Below are positions 1 through 8,739 of a stretch of 64,000 nt of DNA, in pieces. Each line of letters starts with the position of its first letter. The stretch's first letter is position 1. The stretch covers positions 62,001 through 126,000 of the forward strand of contig CAJTDC010000002.1 in NCBI GenBank assembly GCA_910575055.1, given 5' to 3'. Position numbers and translations under genes: made by a program. The DNA comes from Clostridia bacterium. Lineage in GTDB: Bacteria; Bacillota; Clostridia; Lachnospirales; Anaerotignaceae. The notes under the pieces were generated by a model that saw nothing but the letters and a program-made list of their open reading frames with translations, did no database searches and was not told the DNA's origin.

Positions 1-11
1 TCTCTAATCCA

Positions 12-43
12 TTGACTTAACTAAAAATATTTAGTAGTATAAT
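12..43 (+). promoter_or_regulatory. Putative promoter of element 1 left operon
   Basis: TTGACT at 12-17 and TAGTAT at 35-40 are separated by 17 nt. The -10 region is embedded in a loose inverted repeat (TTTAGTA...TACTAAA), which could be an operator. An AAGGAGG ribosome site follows before the HTH gene. Inference from sequence pattern only. Confidence 0.4.
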
Positions 44-86
44 AATATACTAAACTATTTTATTTAATATATAAGGAGGAGAAAAT

Positions 87-269
87 ATGGAAAATAGAAA
101 CTTTATGACGGTTGATGAAGTAGCAAAAGAATTGAAAGTGTCGAAATCCTATGCCTATAAAATTGTAAAGCAATTAAATGAAGAATTAAATAAATTAGGC
201 TATTTGACATTTTCGGGTAGAGTGAACACAAACTATTTTTATAAAAAAGTTTGTTATACAGAGCAGTAG
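87..269 (+). CDS. Excisionase-like helix-turn-helix protein (element 1)
   Basis: A 60-aa protein with a MerR/Xis-type helix-turn-helix near residues 8-35 (motif TVDEVAKELKVSKSYAYKIV). It starts with ATG after AAGGAGG and sits 29 nt upstream of the integrase. Element 2 carries a homologue at 14520-14708, and a stop-ridden third copy lies at 60935. Small HTH proteins in this position usually act as recombination directionality factors or as regulators of the integrase operon; which of the two applies here cannot be told from sequence. Confidence 0.75.
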   Translation: MENRNFMTVDEVAKELKVSKSYAYKIVKQLNEELNKLGYLTFSGRVNTNYFYKKVCYTEQ

Positions 270-298
270 TTAAATGTAAAGCGAAAGGAGTTGAAAAC

Positions 299-1360
299 AT
301 GGCTGTTTACAAAGATGGTGACAAATGGAGGGTAATTTATCGTTATACGAATTGGAAAGGAGAGAAGAAACAAACACAAAAGCGAGGTTTTGCAACAAAG
401 AAAGAAGCTCAAGCGTGGGAAAGAGAAATCATGTTGAAACAGCAAACAAAATTAGATATGACTTTTGCAAGTTTTTTTGAGATTTACGAGCAAGACAAGA
501 AAAAGCGATTAAAAGAGAATACTTGGGAATCCAAAAGTCATATTATTCGTACAAAAATATTACCTTATTTTGGAGATAGAAAAATTGCAGAGATTGAAGC
601 GAAAGATGTGATTGCTTGGCAAAATAAGCTGATGTCAGAAGAAAAATATTCTCCAACTTATTTGAAAACAATACATAGTCAGTTGAGTGCGATATTCAAT
701 CATGCTGTAAGATTTTATCACTTACCATACAATCCAGCACAAAGAGCAGGAACAATAGGAAATGAAGAACACAAAGAAATGTTGTTTTGGACAAAAGAGG
801 AGTACATTAAATTTTCTGACGCAATTATGGATAAACCGTTGTCATTTTACGCTTTTGAGCTGCTCTATTGGTGTGGCATCCGAGTAGGTGAACTGCTCGC
901 ATTAACACCAGCAGATTTTGATTTTGAAAAAAAGACATTAACAATTAACAAGTCTTATCAGAGATTGAAAGGGAGAGATGTTATTACTTCCCCAAAAACT
1001 GTAAAGAGTAATCGAATAATTAAAATGCCTCAGTTTCTTTGTGATGAGGTACAAGAATACATTAGTATGTTGTATGAAATAAAAGACAATGAAAGATTGT
1101 TTCCAGTCACAAAATCGTATTTACATCACGAAATGGATAGAGGAGCAAAGGCAGCAGGTGTAAAGCGTATCAGAATCCATGATATTCGTCATTCAAGTAT
1201 ATCACTTCTAATAGAGATGAGGTTTTCAGCACTTGCGATAGCTGACAGGGTTGGACATGAAAGTATTGACATCACATATCGCTATGCACATCTGTTTCCA
1301 AATAAACAGACAGAGATGGCAGAGAAATTAAATTTGGAAGGAGGAGAACGTTTTGAATAA
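299..1360 (+). CDS. int: Tyrosine recombinase/integrase (element 1)
   Basis: A 353-aa phage-type site-specific integrase. An N-terminal arm-binding domain (about 1-50, with YRYTNWKGEKKQ) is followed by a SAM-like core-binding domain (about 60-140) and a catalytic domain. Catalytic residues visible are Arg in CGIRVGE (about 194), HDIRH (about 293-297), His in GHES (about 319) and Tyr in YRYAHLF (about 328). The ATG at 299 is chosen because GAAAGGAG precedes it at good distance; the reading frame extends further upstream without a better ribosome site. It overlaps the next gene by 8 nt. It should excise and integrate this element; it is about two-thirds identical by eye to the integrase at 14709. 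Confidence 0.93.
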   Translation: MAVYKDGDKWRVIYRYTNWKGEKKQTQKRGFATKKEAQAWEREIMLKQQTKLDMTFASFFEIYEQDKKKRLKENTWESKSHIIRTKILPYFGDRKIAEIEAKDVIAWQNKLMSEEKYSPTYLKTIHSQLSAIFNHAVRFYHLPYNPAQRAGTIGNEEHKEMLFWTKEEYIKFSDAIMDKPLSFYAFELLYWCGIRVGELLALTPADFDFEKKTLTINKSYQRLKGRDVITSPKTVKSNRIIKMPQFLCDEVQEYISMLYEIKDNERLFPVTKSYLHHEMDRGAKAAGVKRIRIHDIRHSSISLLIEMRFSALAIADRVGHESIDITYRYAHLFPNKQTEMAEKLNLEGGERFE

Positions 1361-1676
1361 AAATTTAGATAAGCAAGGTAGATGGCGAAATAAAACGGTT
1401 TCATTCAGAATGTCAAAAGAAGAAGTAATGTTGTTAGATAACCTAGTTTCGCTATCTGGATTAACCAAGCAAGACTATATTATTAAAAGATTACTATGTA
1501 AAGATGTTGTAGTAGTAGACAATACAAGAATATATAAAGCTCTGAAAAATCAAATAGAGCAAATTTTTACAGAGTTAAAAAAATTATCAACTACGCAAGA
1601 AATTGACGATGTAACGCTGTCGACAATTCAATTTATAGGTCAAATTTTAAGAGATATGAAGGAGGGAAACCAATGA
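1353..1676 (+). CDS. Ribbon-helix-helix (MobC-like) DNA-binding protein, element 1
   Basis: A 107-aa protein starting at TTG 1353, overlapping the integrase end and preceded by GGAAGGAGGAG. Residues about 12-45 (VSFRMSKEEVMLLDNLV...SGLTKQDYI) have the pattern of relaxosome accessory ribbon-helix-helix proteins of the MobC type; the rest looks helical. A homologue of identical length lies at 15814-16137. No relaxase is encoded next to it, so it may recruit a helper relaxase to an oriT, or act simply as a repressor or partition factor. Its stop overlaps the start of the ATPase gene (ATGA), which indicates translational coupling. Confidence 0.65.
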   Translation: MNKNLDKQGRWRNKTVSFRMSKEEVMLLDNLVSLSGLTKQDYIIKRLLCKDVVVVDNTRIYKALKNQIEQIFTELKKLSTTQEIDDVTLSTIQFIGQILRDMKEGNQ

Positions 1677-2788
1677 GTAAAGAAAAAAAGATTGTTCCTA
1701 TCACATCTGGTAGCACAGAAAAGGAACAATCAAATATTATTAACAAAAGTATAGCAGAAAATCAGAAAAAAAGCAATTTACAAGCCACAGAAAATTTAAA
1801 AAATTTTGAACAGGGGGTGTTGGAGACGATTACAATGGAAGAATTGTATGACACAGTATATCCGCCAAAGACTGCTGTTGTTGATAAACTGATTTACAAC
1901 GGCACATATCTCTTTGTCGGTGCTCCAAAAATTGGAAAGTCATTTTTGATGGCACAGTTAGGCTATCATGTGAGTATGGGCTTGCCTTTGTGGGGTTATC
2001 AAGTAAACCAAGGAAGTGTTTTGTATTTAGCATTAGAGGACGATTACAGCAGAATACAAAAAAGACTGTCAAGAATGTTCGGCATGGAAAGCACACCAAA
2101 TTTTCACTTTGCTACAAAATCAAAAGCCTTGAATGAAGGACTAGAGGAGCAACTTACTCATTTTGTTAAAGAGCATCCAGACACAAAGTTGATTATGATT
2201 GACACTTTGCAAAAAGTAAGAGAAATCAATGGTGACAGATACAACTACTCTAACGACTACGATATTGTAATGAAGTTGAAACAGTTTAGCGAGAAACACA
2301 ATATTTGTATGCTCATTGTTCATCATACCAGAAAGCTACAGTCAGAGGACTGTTTTGATATGATTTCTGGCACGAATGGACTTTTGGGAGCAGCCGATGG
2401 AGCGTTCATACTTCAAAAAACAAAAAGAATTGATAACAAGGGAATACTTGATATTGTTGGGCGTGACCAACAAGACCAAAAGTTGTATTTAGAGTTTGAT
2501 AGAGAAAAATGTTTGTGGAAATTTATCAAAATGGAAACAGAATTGTGCAAAGAACCACTTGACCCAATCGTAAAAATGGTTGGAGAAATGGTAACAAAAA
2601 ATGAATCAGATTGGATTGGTACTGCTTCAGAATTAGCTGCTTTATTGCCAAAGGAAATATCACCAAATGCTTTAACAAGACGATTAAATGTTAATGCAGA
2701 AAGATTATTGGAAGAATTTAGCATTTACTATCAAACAAGCCGAAATAGAACAGGCAGACAAATTAAATTGACATTGATGAAAAAATGA
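1673..2788 (+). CDS. repA: RepA-like hexameric AAA ATPase (element 1)
   Basis: A 371-aa RecA-fold ATPase of the AAA_25/RepA helicase group. Walker A is GAPKIGKS (about residues 83-90) and the Walker B strand is LIMIDT (about 172). A further HHTRK segment near 222 matches the conserved motif after Walker B in this family. The last 70 residues form a separate, probably winged-helix, domain that is the part least like the paralogue at 16184. The gene directly precedes four inverted-repeat iterons, so an initiator/helicase role in replicating the excised element is likely; this is inference from family and context. Confidence 0.8.
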   Translation: MSKEKKIVPITSGSTEKEQSNIINKSIAENQKKSNLQATENLKNFEQGVLETITMEELYDTVYPPKTAVVDKLIYNGTYLFVGAPKIGKSFLMAQLGYHVSMGLPLWGYQVNQGSVLYLALEDDYSRIQKRLSRMFGMESTPNFHFATKSKALNEGLEEQLTHFVKEHPDTKLIMIDTLQKVREINGDRYNYSNDYDIVMKLKQFSEKHNICMLIVHHTRKLQSEDCFDMISGTNGLLGAADGAFILQKTKRIDNKGILDIVGRDQQDQKLYLEFDREKCLWKFIKMETELCKEPLDPIVKMVGEMVTKNESDWIGTASELAALLPKEISPNALTRRLNVNAERLLEEFSIYYQTSRNRTGRQIKLTLMKK

Positions 2789-2792
2789 AATG

Positions 2793-3236
2793 TGTGACGA
2801 TATTTTCCTTGATTTTTCTTGAATATCGTCACACAAAAAGAAAAACATCAAGTAGTTAAAAATGTTGAATTTACAAGGGTTTTAAAGCATATAGAAAGTA
2901 AAAAAATCATAAGTGTGACGATGTGACGGTATTTTAGATAGCAGAGAGTAAATAAAAAATATCGTCACAAATGTCTTGAAAAGATAGATTTGATTTTGAT
3001 AGAAGTCTTGATTTTACTGGGTTTTATAGTAATTTACCTGAAAAACCAAAGAGCTGATAGTGTGACGGTATTTTAAAAAATAACAGATATATAAAAATAT
3101 CGTCAACATCGTCACAGATGCAGAAAATATAAAATGAAATGACGAGGAAACATTGATTTTACAGCATTTTTTGAATGTAGATTTTGAAAAAAAGCGTGAC
3201 GATATTTTAAAATTCAACAGGCAAAATATCGTCACA
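2793..3236. repeat. Iteron array, element 1: four TGTGACGATATT inverted repeats
   Basis: Four units at 2793-2833, 2914-2969, 3061-3116 and 3195-3236. Each has a left arm close to TGTGACGATATT and a right arm AATATCGTCACA around an AT-rich centre of 17-24 nt. Unit 2 has an extra half site in the left arm and unit 3 an extra half site in the right arm. Unit 4 ends 25 nt before the 77-aa gene. The position just after repA suggests an origin of replication and/or repressor site. Element 2 has the same architecture with a different core (TGCGTCGATATT). Confidence 0.85.
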
Positions 3237-3261
3237 AAATTAAAAAATAGAGGAGTAAAAT

Positions 3262-3495
3262 ATGAAGCAAGTACAAATTAGCGAAGATTTGTTTTTATCT
3301 CTTGTAAAATACCATATTGTGGAATATTATAATGAAGAGGAAAAAATTGTAAAAGAATTAAAGGAAAAATATGACAAAATAGTCAGTCGAAGTTTGTATA
3401 CAAAATATAAAACTGCTCCAAAAGAGGAGGACAAAGAAAAAGCAAGACAAGAATATCTAAATCAAAAAGGGATACATTCCAGTTTTCGCTGGTAG
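3262..3495 (+). CDS. Conserved 77-aa charged protein of unknown function (element 1)
   Basis: A 77-aa lysine/glutamate-rich, probably alpha-helical protein ending in GIHSSFRW. It is preceded by GAGGAG and lies immediately after the iterons. The homologue at 17747-17980 has the same length and about 80% identity by eye, so the protein is under selection. It resembles short 'complexin-like' hypothetical proteins annotated in Firmicute mobile elements; no function is known to me. The location suggests control by whatever binds the last iteron. Confidence 0.75.
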   Translation: MKQVQISEDLFLSLVKYHIVEYYNEEEKIVKELKEKYDKIVSRSLYTKYKTAPKEEDKEKARQEYLNQKGIHSSFRW

Positions 3496-3515
3496 GGATT
3501 TTTCCTTGTTTACCT

Positions 3516-3546
3516 AAAACAGAAACGTGACACGTTTCTGTTTTTT
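3516..3546 (+). terminator. Rho-independent terminator of element 1 operon
   Basis: Near-perfect stem AACAGAAACGTG/CACGTTTCTGTT with a one-base loop, followed by TTTTTT. The same hairpin occurs at 18004-18031 after the homologous gene. Confidence 0.9.
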
Positions 3547-3787
3547 AGTTAACAAAAGGAATTGCTTATTCTGCAAACACAAAAATATAACAATTTGATG
3601 TGCTAAATAGGAACAAAGGTACAAACGTCAATCAAAGAAAAATAGCCTTCAAAGGTGTTGTAGTTATAATGTTTTAGAGTATTTAAGCCTATTTTATTAA
3701 ATGACATAAAGAAACTAAAGGGGGGTATATAAAATATATATATGTATGTATTATATAGGGGGTATATTACATTATTTTATTATCATA

Positions 3788-4335
3788 GTTCTTTCTTAGT
3801 AGCAAAAAAAGAAATGCAACAAACTTCTTTTTTTAGGCTGTTAAGGAAGAATTTTTTTGCAAAATTTATATAAAAATAACTTTATTTTTAATAATACTAT
3901 TATTTAATAGTATTAAAAACAGAAGAAAAAAATTTTTTAAATTTTCTATTTTGAGGTGGTAATTTAAGAAGATTTTTTTTGTAAAATTTTAAGTAATGCA
4001 GGAAACTTTTTTATTAAAAATTTTATCAAAAGTAGTTTTATTTTTAGTAGTAAAATTTATATATAGTACAATAAAAATGACATTCCAAAAAAGGAAAAGC
4101 CACGCCGAAGGCGTTTTGCAAATTTCAAAAAAATTTGCATTTGGGGTTTGGGGGAACACCAACAAGCGTGGAAAGGGATATCCCTTTCCCCTGCTTGCAA
4201 TCGGTGCAGACCACATTTGTATACAATTTTTTATGGTTTCTATTTATTTGCTAATTGATTGTTTAACTTAAAAAAGTACTTTAAAAATTTTTGCTGCATT
4301 TCCGAAAGTGTATTTTAAAATGATAAAAGATTTGA
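3788..4335. other. Conserved structured non-coding module, copy 1 (candidate oriT or RNA)
   Basis: About 550 nt without a credible gene, repeated at 18188-18740 and 27873-28425. The first part is built of A/T-rich sub-repeats (TTTTTTTGCAAAATTT and variants). The second part holds stacked hairpins: ACGCC-GAA-GGCGT, GCAAATTT/AAATTTGC (4118-4138), then CAAGC...GCTTG (4163-4197) enclosing the perfect palindrome GGAAAGGGATATCCCTTTCC (4170-4189). Such stacked inverted repeats suit an origin of transfer, a single-strand origin or a structured RNA. The region 3547-3787 holds only AT-rich sequence, partly conserved in element 2. Confidence 0.6.
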
Positions 4336-4411
4336 ATGTCTATACCATTTTTTTGAAACAAAATTTTTTAATAGATACTCAAAATTTAAAAATAAAGATT
4401 TGCAAAATAAA

Positions 4412-4447
4412 AGAACAAGAAATACAGAATATAGCATTTCTTGTTCT
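4412..4447 (-). terminator. Hairpin terminator after the Rpn remnant
   Basis: Stem AGAACAAGAAAT/ATTTCTTGTTCT with a T-rich tract when read on the minus strand. An almost identical stem occurs at 56070-56094. Confidence 0.6.
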
Positions 4448-4452
4448 AATAT

Positions 4453-4818
4453 CTAATTTAAAAGTTCAATTTCTTTTTCGGACAAACCAATTATAGAAGA
4501 AATAAATACAATGTCCATATTTTGATGTAACAGTTTTTTTGAAATTTTAATACATTCTTTTTGTTCGCCTTTTTGTTTTCCTTCAGCACGTTCCTGCAAT
4601 CTTTCTTCTTCACTCAAATGAACCATATACTTATTCTTCTTGTTTAAACAATGTAATACAACCTTATACAAATTATTTTTATATTCTGCTACAATATCAA
4701 TCAACTCTATTTGATCTTCTGTAATTGCCTCTAATATTTTTTCACAAAGTTCTTTTTATAAAAACATCACTATAAAAACAACGTCTGATTTTGGTAAGTA
4801 GTTGGAATGAAAACTCAT
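4453..4818 (-). pseudogene. Rpn-family (PD-(D/E)XK) recombination-promoting nuclease remnant
   Basis: The minus strand encodes a start like Rpn proteins (LPKSDVVF, beginning at 4818). The frame then meets a stop near 4757 and resumes as the typical Rpn C-terminus (ERLQERAEGKQKGEQKE...GLSEKEIELL). The central catalytic region, some 180 residues in family members, is missing. It is therefore an internally deleted, non-functional copy. It lies just outside the right end of element 1 and is followed by its own terminator. Confidence 0.75.
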
Positions 4819-5137
4819 TTGTAATTGCACATTCTTTATTATAAATATAACATAGTATAGAAAATGACACAAGTTGATTTATAAAAATGTTTTTTTGTCT
4901 GTTCTATAGGCTTAAAAGCCTTGAAACTTAGTCAAACACTCTCCCTTCGGAAAAGCCAGCCTTTGGCTGACTGTCTGTCTTGGAGATGCATACTGTTTTC
5001 TTTAGACGGGTGAAGTGAAGCTCGCCCTGCACAGACTGAAGCAGAGCATAGAAGCTGCACTCCCCATACTCCTTGATTTTTATGGCGAAAATAAGGTTCT
5101 TTGACGGACTGTTTTATAAATATACTTATGAAAGAAT
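4819..5137. other. Intergenic region with a locally G+C-richer segment, no gene supported
   Basis: From about 4925 to 5100 base composition rises to roughly 45-50% G+C, unlike its surroundings. A 69-codon open frame exists on the minus strand (5141-4932), but it lacks a ribosome site and recognisable domains. The segment looks like a dispersed repeat or decayed insertion rather than a gene. Confidence 0.4.
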
Positions 5138-6004
5138 TCAAGGTGTATTATTCAATATGTGTTTTAAAAATTCTTTGGCGATAGGGGACAAAATATCATT
5201 ATATTTTACAGCGATTGCAAGACTTCTATAAACAGGTGGTAAAAGTCCTCTTATTTCTATATGATAGGGGCAGCGATGCAAAACCAAACCTGGAAGTACA
5301 CTAATTCCTATACCAAATTCTACCATAGACATAATAGAGTAATCTTCTTTTGTGATATACTGCGATTTTGAAGCAATATCATATTTATCCAATATTTCTT
5401 TTATTTCTGAATTTTCGTCATCAATATATAGTATAAAAGGATATTGTGAAAGCAAATCATGAGGAATTTTTTCTAATTTGGCTAAAGGGTGCCCCATAGG
5501 AAGCACTACCATCATTTCATCTTTTTTTAAATGATACACTGTCAAATCATTGCTAACAGGCTCTTTTACAAAACCCATGTCTACATTTCCGTGTTGAATC
5601 CATTTTTCAATATCAGAATATTCTCCACAAAGCATTTGAAATTTTATATTAGGATATATTTCGTTAAAACTTTGAAGCAATTTAGGAAGCCATGCGGTAG
5701 AAATACTTGTCATAGTACCAATTCGTATTGTACCAGATTCTAATGAAAGTAATGTATCAATCACTTCAGACAACTGCTGATGACACTCACATACTTTTTG
5801 TATATAAGGGTATAACATTTTTCCTACAGAATTCAAATAAACACCAGAACGGTCTCTTTCAAGCAACCTCATGCCACATTCTTTTTCAAGTGAATTCAAT
5901 ATATGACTAATACCTGATTGGGTATATTTTAATTCTTCTCCCGCTTTTGTTAAAGAACCAAGTTCTACTGTTTTTAAAAATACTTCATATTTATTGATAT
6001 TCAT
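5138..6004 (-). CDS. LysR-family transcriptional regulator
   Basis: A 288-aa LysR-type regulator. The N-terminal winged HTH spans residues 1-60 (FLKTVELGSLTKAGEELKYTQSGISHIL) and is followed by a type 2 periplasmic-binding-like effector domain (GTIRIGTMTSISTAWLP onward). The ATG at 6004 is chosen because AAGGAGG lies just upstream; longer in-frame starts lack a ribosome site. It is divergent from gdhA. An inverted repeat in the shared intergenic region is repeated upstream of the oxidoreductase operon at 10.2 kb, so it probably controls both. The regulator at 41894 is a paralogue. Confidence 0.9.
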   Translation of the reverse strand: MNINKYEVFLKTVELGSLTKAGEELKYTQSGISHILNSLEKECGMRLLERDRSGVYLNSVGKMLYPYIQKVCECHQQLSEVIDTLLSLESGTIRIGTMTSISTAWLPKLLQSFNEIYPNIKFQMLCGEYSDIEKWIQHGNVDMGFVKEPVSNDLTVYHLKKDEMMVVLPMGHPLAKLEKIPHDLLSQYPFILYIDDENSEIKEILDKYDIASKSQYITKEDYSIMSMVEFGIGISVLPGLVLHRCPYHIEIRGLLPPVYRSLAIAVKYNDILSPIAKEFLKHILNNTP

Positions 6005-6130
6005 TATAAATCCTCCTTGTATATTACAATATTTTGTAAAAATATAAGTTCTATTGTAATGATAAAAGTATTTTCTATTAGAAATATTATATAACATTAA
6101 TAAATTTTATTATAGTTTTTTTGTATGAAA

Positions 6131-6191
6131 CTTTTTCATTTTTAACATGAAAAATGCAGACTTTATTTTATGCTTCTGCAGAGATTATAAT
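6131..6191 (+). promoter_or_regulatory. gdhA promoter with LysR-type operator
   Basis: Inverted repeat TTTTTCAT-N7-ATGAAAAA (6132-6154) is followed, after exactly 31 nt, by the -10 box TATAAT (6186-6191). No good -35 box is visible, which suits an activator-dependent promoter. The same repeat and the same 31-nt spacing occur at 10221-10280. Confidence 0.75.
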
Positions 6192-6263
6192 ATAACTCAT
6201 AAAAGATATCTTTTAAGCACTTATTCTATAGTAACTATTTTAACAGAAAGAAGGTAATTTATT

Positions 6264-7508
6264 ATGAGCGGAAATCCTTTTGAAACTTCTTTAAAAACAT
6301 TGCATGAAGCAGCAGAACTTGGAAATATCAATACAGAAGTAGTAAAACTTTTAGAACAGCCAAAACGCCAATTTGAATTTACCATTCCACTACGTATGGA
6401 TGATGGACATTTGGAAATTTTTACTGCATATCGTGTTCATTACTGTGATGCTTTAGGACAAGTAAAAAATGGTGTTCGTGTTGTACCAGATATGGACATG
6501 GACACTGCAAAAGCATTAGGATTTTGGATGACAATTAAACATGCTGTAGGGGGTATTCCAGCAGGTGGTGGTAAAGGCGGAATCAAAGCTGACCCAAGTA
6601 AACTTTCTCGCAGAGAATATGAGGCACTGATAAGAGGATTTATACGTAACTTACCAATGAAAGGTGCTTGGGTAGACGTTCCTGGTGCGGATATTGGTAC
6701 ACATGGTCAAACACAGGCTTGGATGCTTGATGAATTAGAAGCAATACAAGGATTCCATTCTCCTGCTGCCATTAATGATAAACCTATTGAAGCTAATGGC
6801 ACAGAACTGTCAAGGGAAGCAACAGGGCATGGTGCTTATTATGTTACTTGTGAAATTATGAAAGATTTAGGCTGGTATGGCACAAGCAAAAAGTTTGCTT
6901 TACAGGGCTTTGGAAATGTAGGTCGTGTAGCTGGAGAACTTTTACAAAAAGATGGGCATAAATTAATTGCGGTATCTGATATTTATGGTGGTATTGAAAA
7001 TCAAGATGGCATTGATATTTTTGAACTTGGAAAATATGTAGACGAACACCATACTGTAAAAGGTTTTCCAAACTGCAAAGAAATTTCTACTTCTGAAGTT
7101 TTAGAAGCAGAATGTGACTTTCTTCTTCCAGCAGCTGTACAAAGTGTTATTCATGAAGGAAATGCAAATAATATCAAAGCAAAATTGATTATGGAATGTG
7201 CTAATGGTCCTACAACACCAGAAGCAGAACAAATATTGTATCAAAAAGGTGTGACCATTCTTCCAGATGTTTTGACAAACTGTGGCAGTGCGATTGTATG
7301 TAGTTTTGAACGTACACAAGGCTTAACTGACCAATATTGGGATAAAGAAACAGTTCGTGCAAAATTAGAAGAAAGAATTGTAAAATCCTATCATGTAGTA
7401 GCAGATTTGAAAAAAGAATTAAATGTCAGCTATAGAGATGCAGCTTGGATTGGTGCATTAAAGAAAATAGAAAAAGCAATGATTACACGTGGTTGGGCTT
7501 GGAAATAA
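6264..7508 (+). CDS. gdhA: Glutamate dehydrogenase (Glu/Leu/Phe/Val dehydrogenase family)
   Basis: A 414-aa cytoplasmic enzyme that interconverts glutamate and 2-oxoglutarate plus ammonia. The N-terminal substrate domain carries the glycine-rich active-site segment PAGGGKGGI with the catalytic lysine. A Rossmann domain follows with GFGNVG near residue 218 for NAD(P) binding. Length fits the hexameric class of about 415-420 aa, not the 450-aa NADP class. It is the first gene of a row gdhA - M20 peptidase - YfcC transporter. Branched-chain amino acid specificity cannot be excluded, because the family also contains Leu and Val dehydrogenases and a Vor-like oxidoreductase lies downstream. Confidence 0.92.
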   Translation: MSGNPFETSLKTLHEAAELGNINTEVVKLLEQPKRQFEFTIPLRMDDGHLEIFTAYRVHYCDALGQVKNGVRVVPDMDMDTAKALGFWMTIKHAVGGIPAGGGKGGIKADPSKLSRREYEALIRGFIRNLPMKGAWVDVPGADIGTHGQTQAWMLDELEAIQGFHSPAAINDKPIEANGTELSREATGHGAYYVTCEIMKDLGWYGTSKKFALQGFGNVGRVAGELLQKDGHKLIAVSDIYGGIENQDGIDIFELGKYVDEHHTVKGFPNCKEISTSEVLEAECDFLLPAAVQSVIHEGNANNIKAKLIMECANGPTTPEAEQILYQKGVTILPDVLTNCGSAIVCSFERTQGLTDQYWDKETVRAKLEERIVKSYHVVADLKKELNVSYRDAAWIGALKKIEKAMITRGWAWK

Positions 7509-7548
7509 TTTTGTAATACGATACGGCTTTTAAGGGGGGAAGTACAAT

Positions 7549-8739
7549 TTGACTGAAAATTTTGAACAATATCTTGATGAAGTAGTTACATTAAGACGAC
7601 ATTTTCATCAAAATCCAGAATTAGGTTTTAAAGAATATAAAACACAGGAATTTATCATAAAATATTTAACAAATTTAGGATTACGACCTTATAAAATTGC
7701 ATCTACAGGTGTTGTTGCATTAATACATGGTAAAAATCCAGGAAAAACATTACTTTTACGTTCTGATATGGATGCACTCCCAATCCAGGAAACCAACACC
7801 TTTTCTTTTGCTTCCAAAAATGATGGTGTAATGCATGCTTGTGGTCATGATGGACATATGGCAATGCTTTTGGTAGCTGCTAAAATACTTGTGAAAAACA
7901 AAGAATGTTTTGATGGAACAGTAAAACTTGTTTTTCAACCTAATGAAGAAGCAGATGGTGCAAGTTTTTTGATAAAAGAAGGTGTTTTGGAAAATCCAAA
8001 AGTAGATTCTTCTTTTGCAATTCATTTATGGTCACCTATTCCAAGCGGTAAAATAGGATTGAAAAGTGGTGCAGTTATGGCAGAAATGTATAATTTTAAA
8101 ATTATATTAAAAGGAAAAGGGGGACATACTTCTGCACCACAAGACGGTATTGACCCTATATTATGTGCAGCAAATATTATACAGTCTGTGCAGATGATAC
8201 AAACAAGAGAAATTAATCCTATGGATACAACAGTAATCATGTTTGGAAAAATAAACGGTGGTACACAATCCAATATTATTGCAGAAACAATAGAATTAGA
8301 AGGTAGTTTAAGATACCTTTATGATGGTGATGATGCAAAGGAACAACATCCAAGAAAGAGAATGAAAAGAATTATAGAATCTATTTGTCAGGCTCATAGA
8401 GTAGAGTGTAATATTGCATTTATGCCAAGTAACTATATTGTTTTGAATGATGAAGATAGTGTTGCATTTCTGAAAAAAAATGTACTTTCCCATATTACAC
8501 AAAGTGAAAACATCATTCCTTATTGTTGTATGGGTGGAGAAGATTTTTCAGAATTTACAAGTCATAATGGTATTCCTGGTGCATTGATATTTGTTGGAAC
8601 TGGAAATAGTGAGATTGGTAGTGATAAATCTCATCATACTTCTGATTTTACCATTGACGAAAATACCTTACTTACTGGCGTAAAAATACATGTTTATACA
8701 GCTTTGCACTATCTTTCACAAAAGGGGGATTCATTATGA
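7549..8739 (+). CDS. M20-family metallo-amidohydrolase (N-acyl amino acid hydrolase type)
   Basis: A 396-aa M20D-type amidohydrolase related to hippurate and IAA-amino acid hydrolases. Visible metal-site motifs are ACGHDGHMA (about residue 100), NEEADGA (about 135), IHLW (about 160), and GGEDFSEF near 330. The dimerisation domain contains GGHTSAPQDGIDPI. Translation starts at TTG 7549 behind a strong AAGGGGGGAAG. Its stop overlaps the start of the transporter gene (ATGA). It probably releases free amino acids from acylated or peptide conjugates brought in by that transporter; the substrate is inferred. Confidence 0.88.
   Translation: MTENFEQYLDEVVTLRRHFHQNPELGFKEYKTQEFIIKYLTNLGLRPYKIASTGVVALIHGKNPGKTLLLRSDMDALPIQETNTFSFASKNDGVMHACGHDGHMAMLLVAAKILVKNKECFDGTVKLVFQPNEEADGASFLIKEGVLENPKVDSSFAIHLWSPIPSGKIGLKSGAVMAEMYNFKIILKGKGGHTSAPQDGIDPILCAANIIQSVQMIQTREINPMDTTVIMFGKINGGTQSNIIAETIELEGSLRYLYDGDDAKEQHPRKRMKRIIESICQAHRVECNIAFMPSNYIVLNDEDSVAFLKKNVLSHITQSENIIPYCCMGGEDFSEFTSHNGIPGALIFVGTGNSEIGSDKSHHTSDFTIDENTLLTGVKIHVYTALHYLSQKGDSL

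Larger units (their letters stand above)
1..4340 (+). mobile_element. Integrative element 1 (left end at or beyond the window edge)
   Basis: Small element with gene order xis-like HTH, tyrosine integrase, ribbon-helix-helix protein, RepA-like ATPase, iteron array, 77-aa protein, terminator, conserved non-coding module. The same order recurs at 13.9-18.8 kb, which defines the unit. No relaxase, coupling protein, capsid or resistance gene is present, so it would depend on a helper for transfer. The right limit is set where sequence similarity to element 2 and to the 27.9-kb module fades; attachment sites were not resolved. Confidence 0.75.

Noticed and set aside
2793-3236. CRISPR-like array
   Set aside because: Units are inverted repeats with AT-rich centres, irregular spacing and related spacers; no cas genes. 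They fit iterons.
3989-4271. Open frames on both strands across the structured module (75 aa minus, 91 aa plus)
   Set aside because: The copies at 18.5 and 28.2 kb keep the hairpins but not the reading frames, and no ribosome site precedes either frame.
4932-5141. 69-codon minus-strand frame in the G+C-richer patch
   Set aside because: No ribosome site, no domain, and the local composition suggests a dispersed non-coding repeat.
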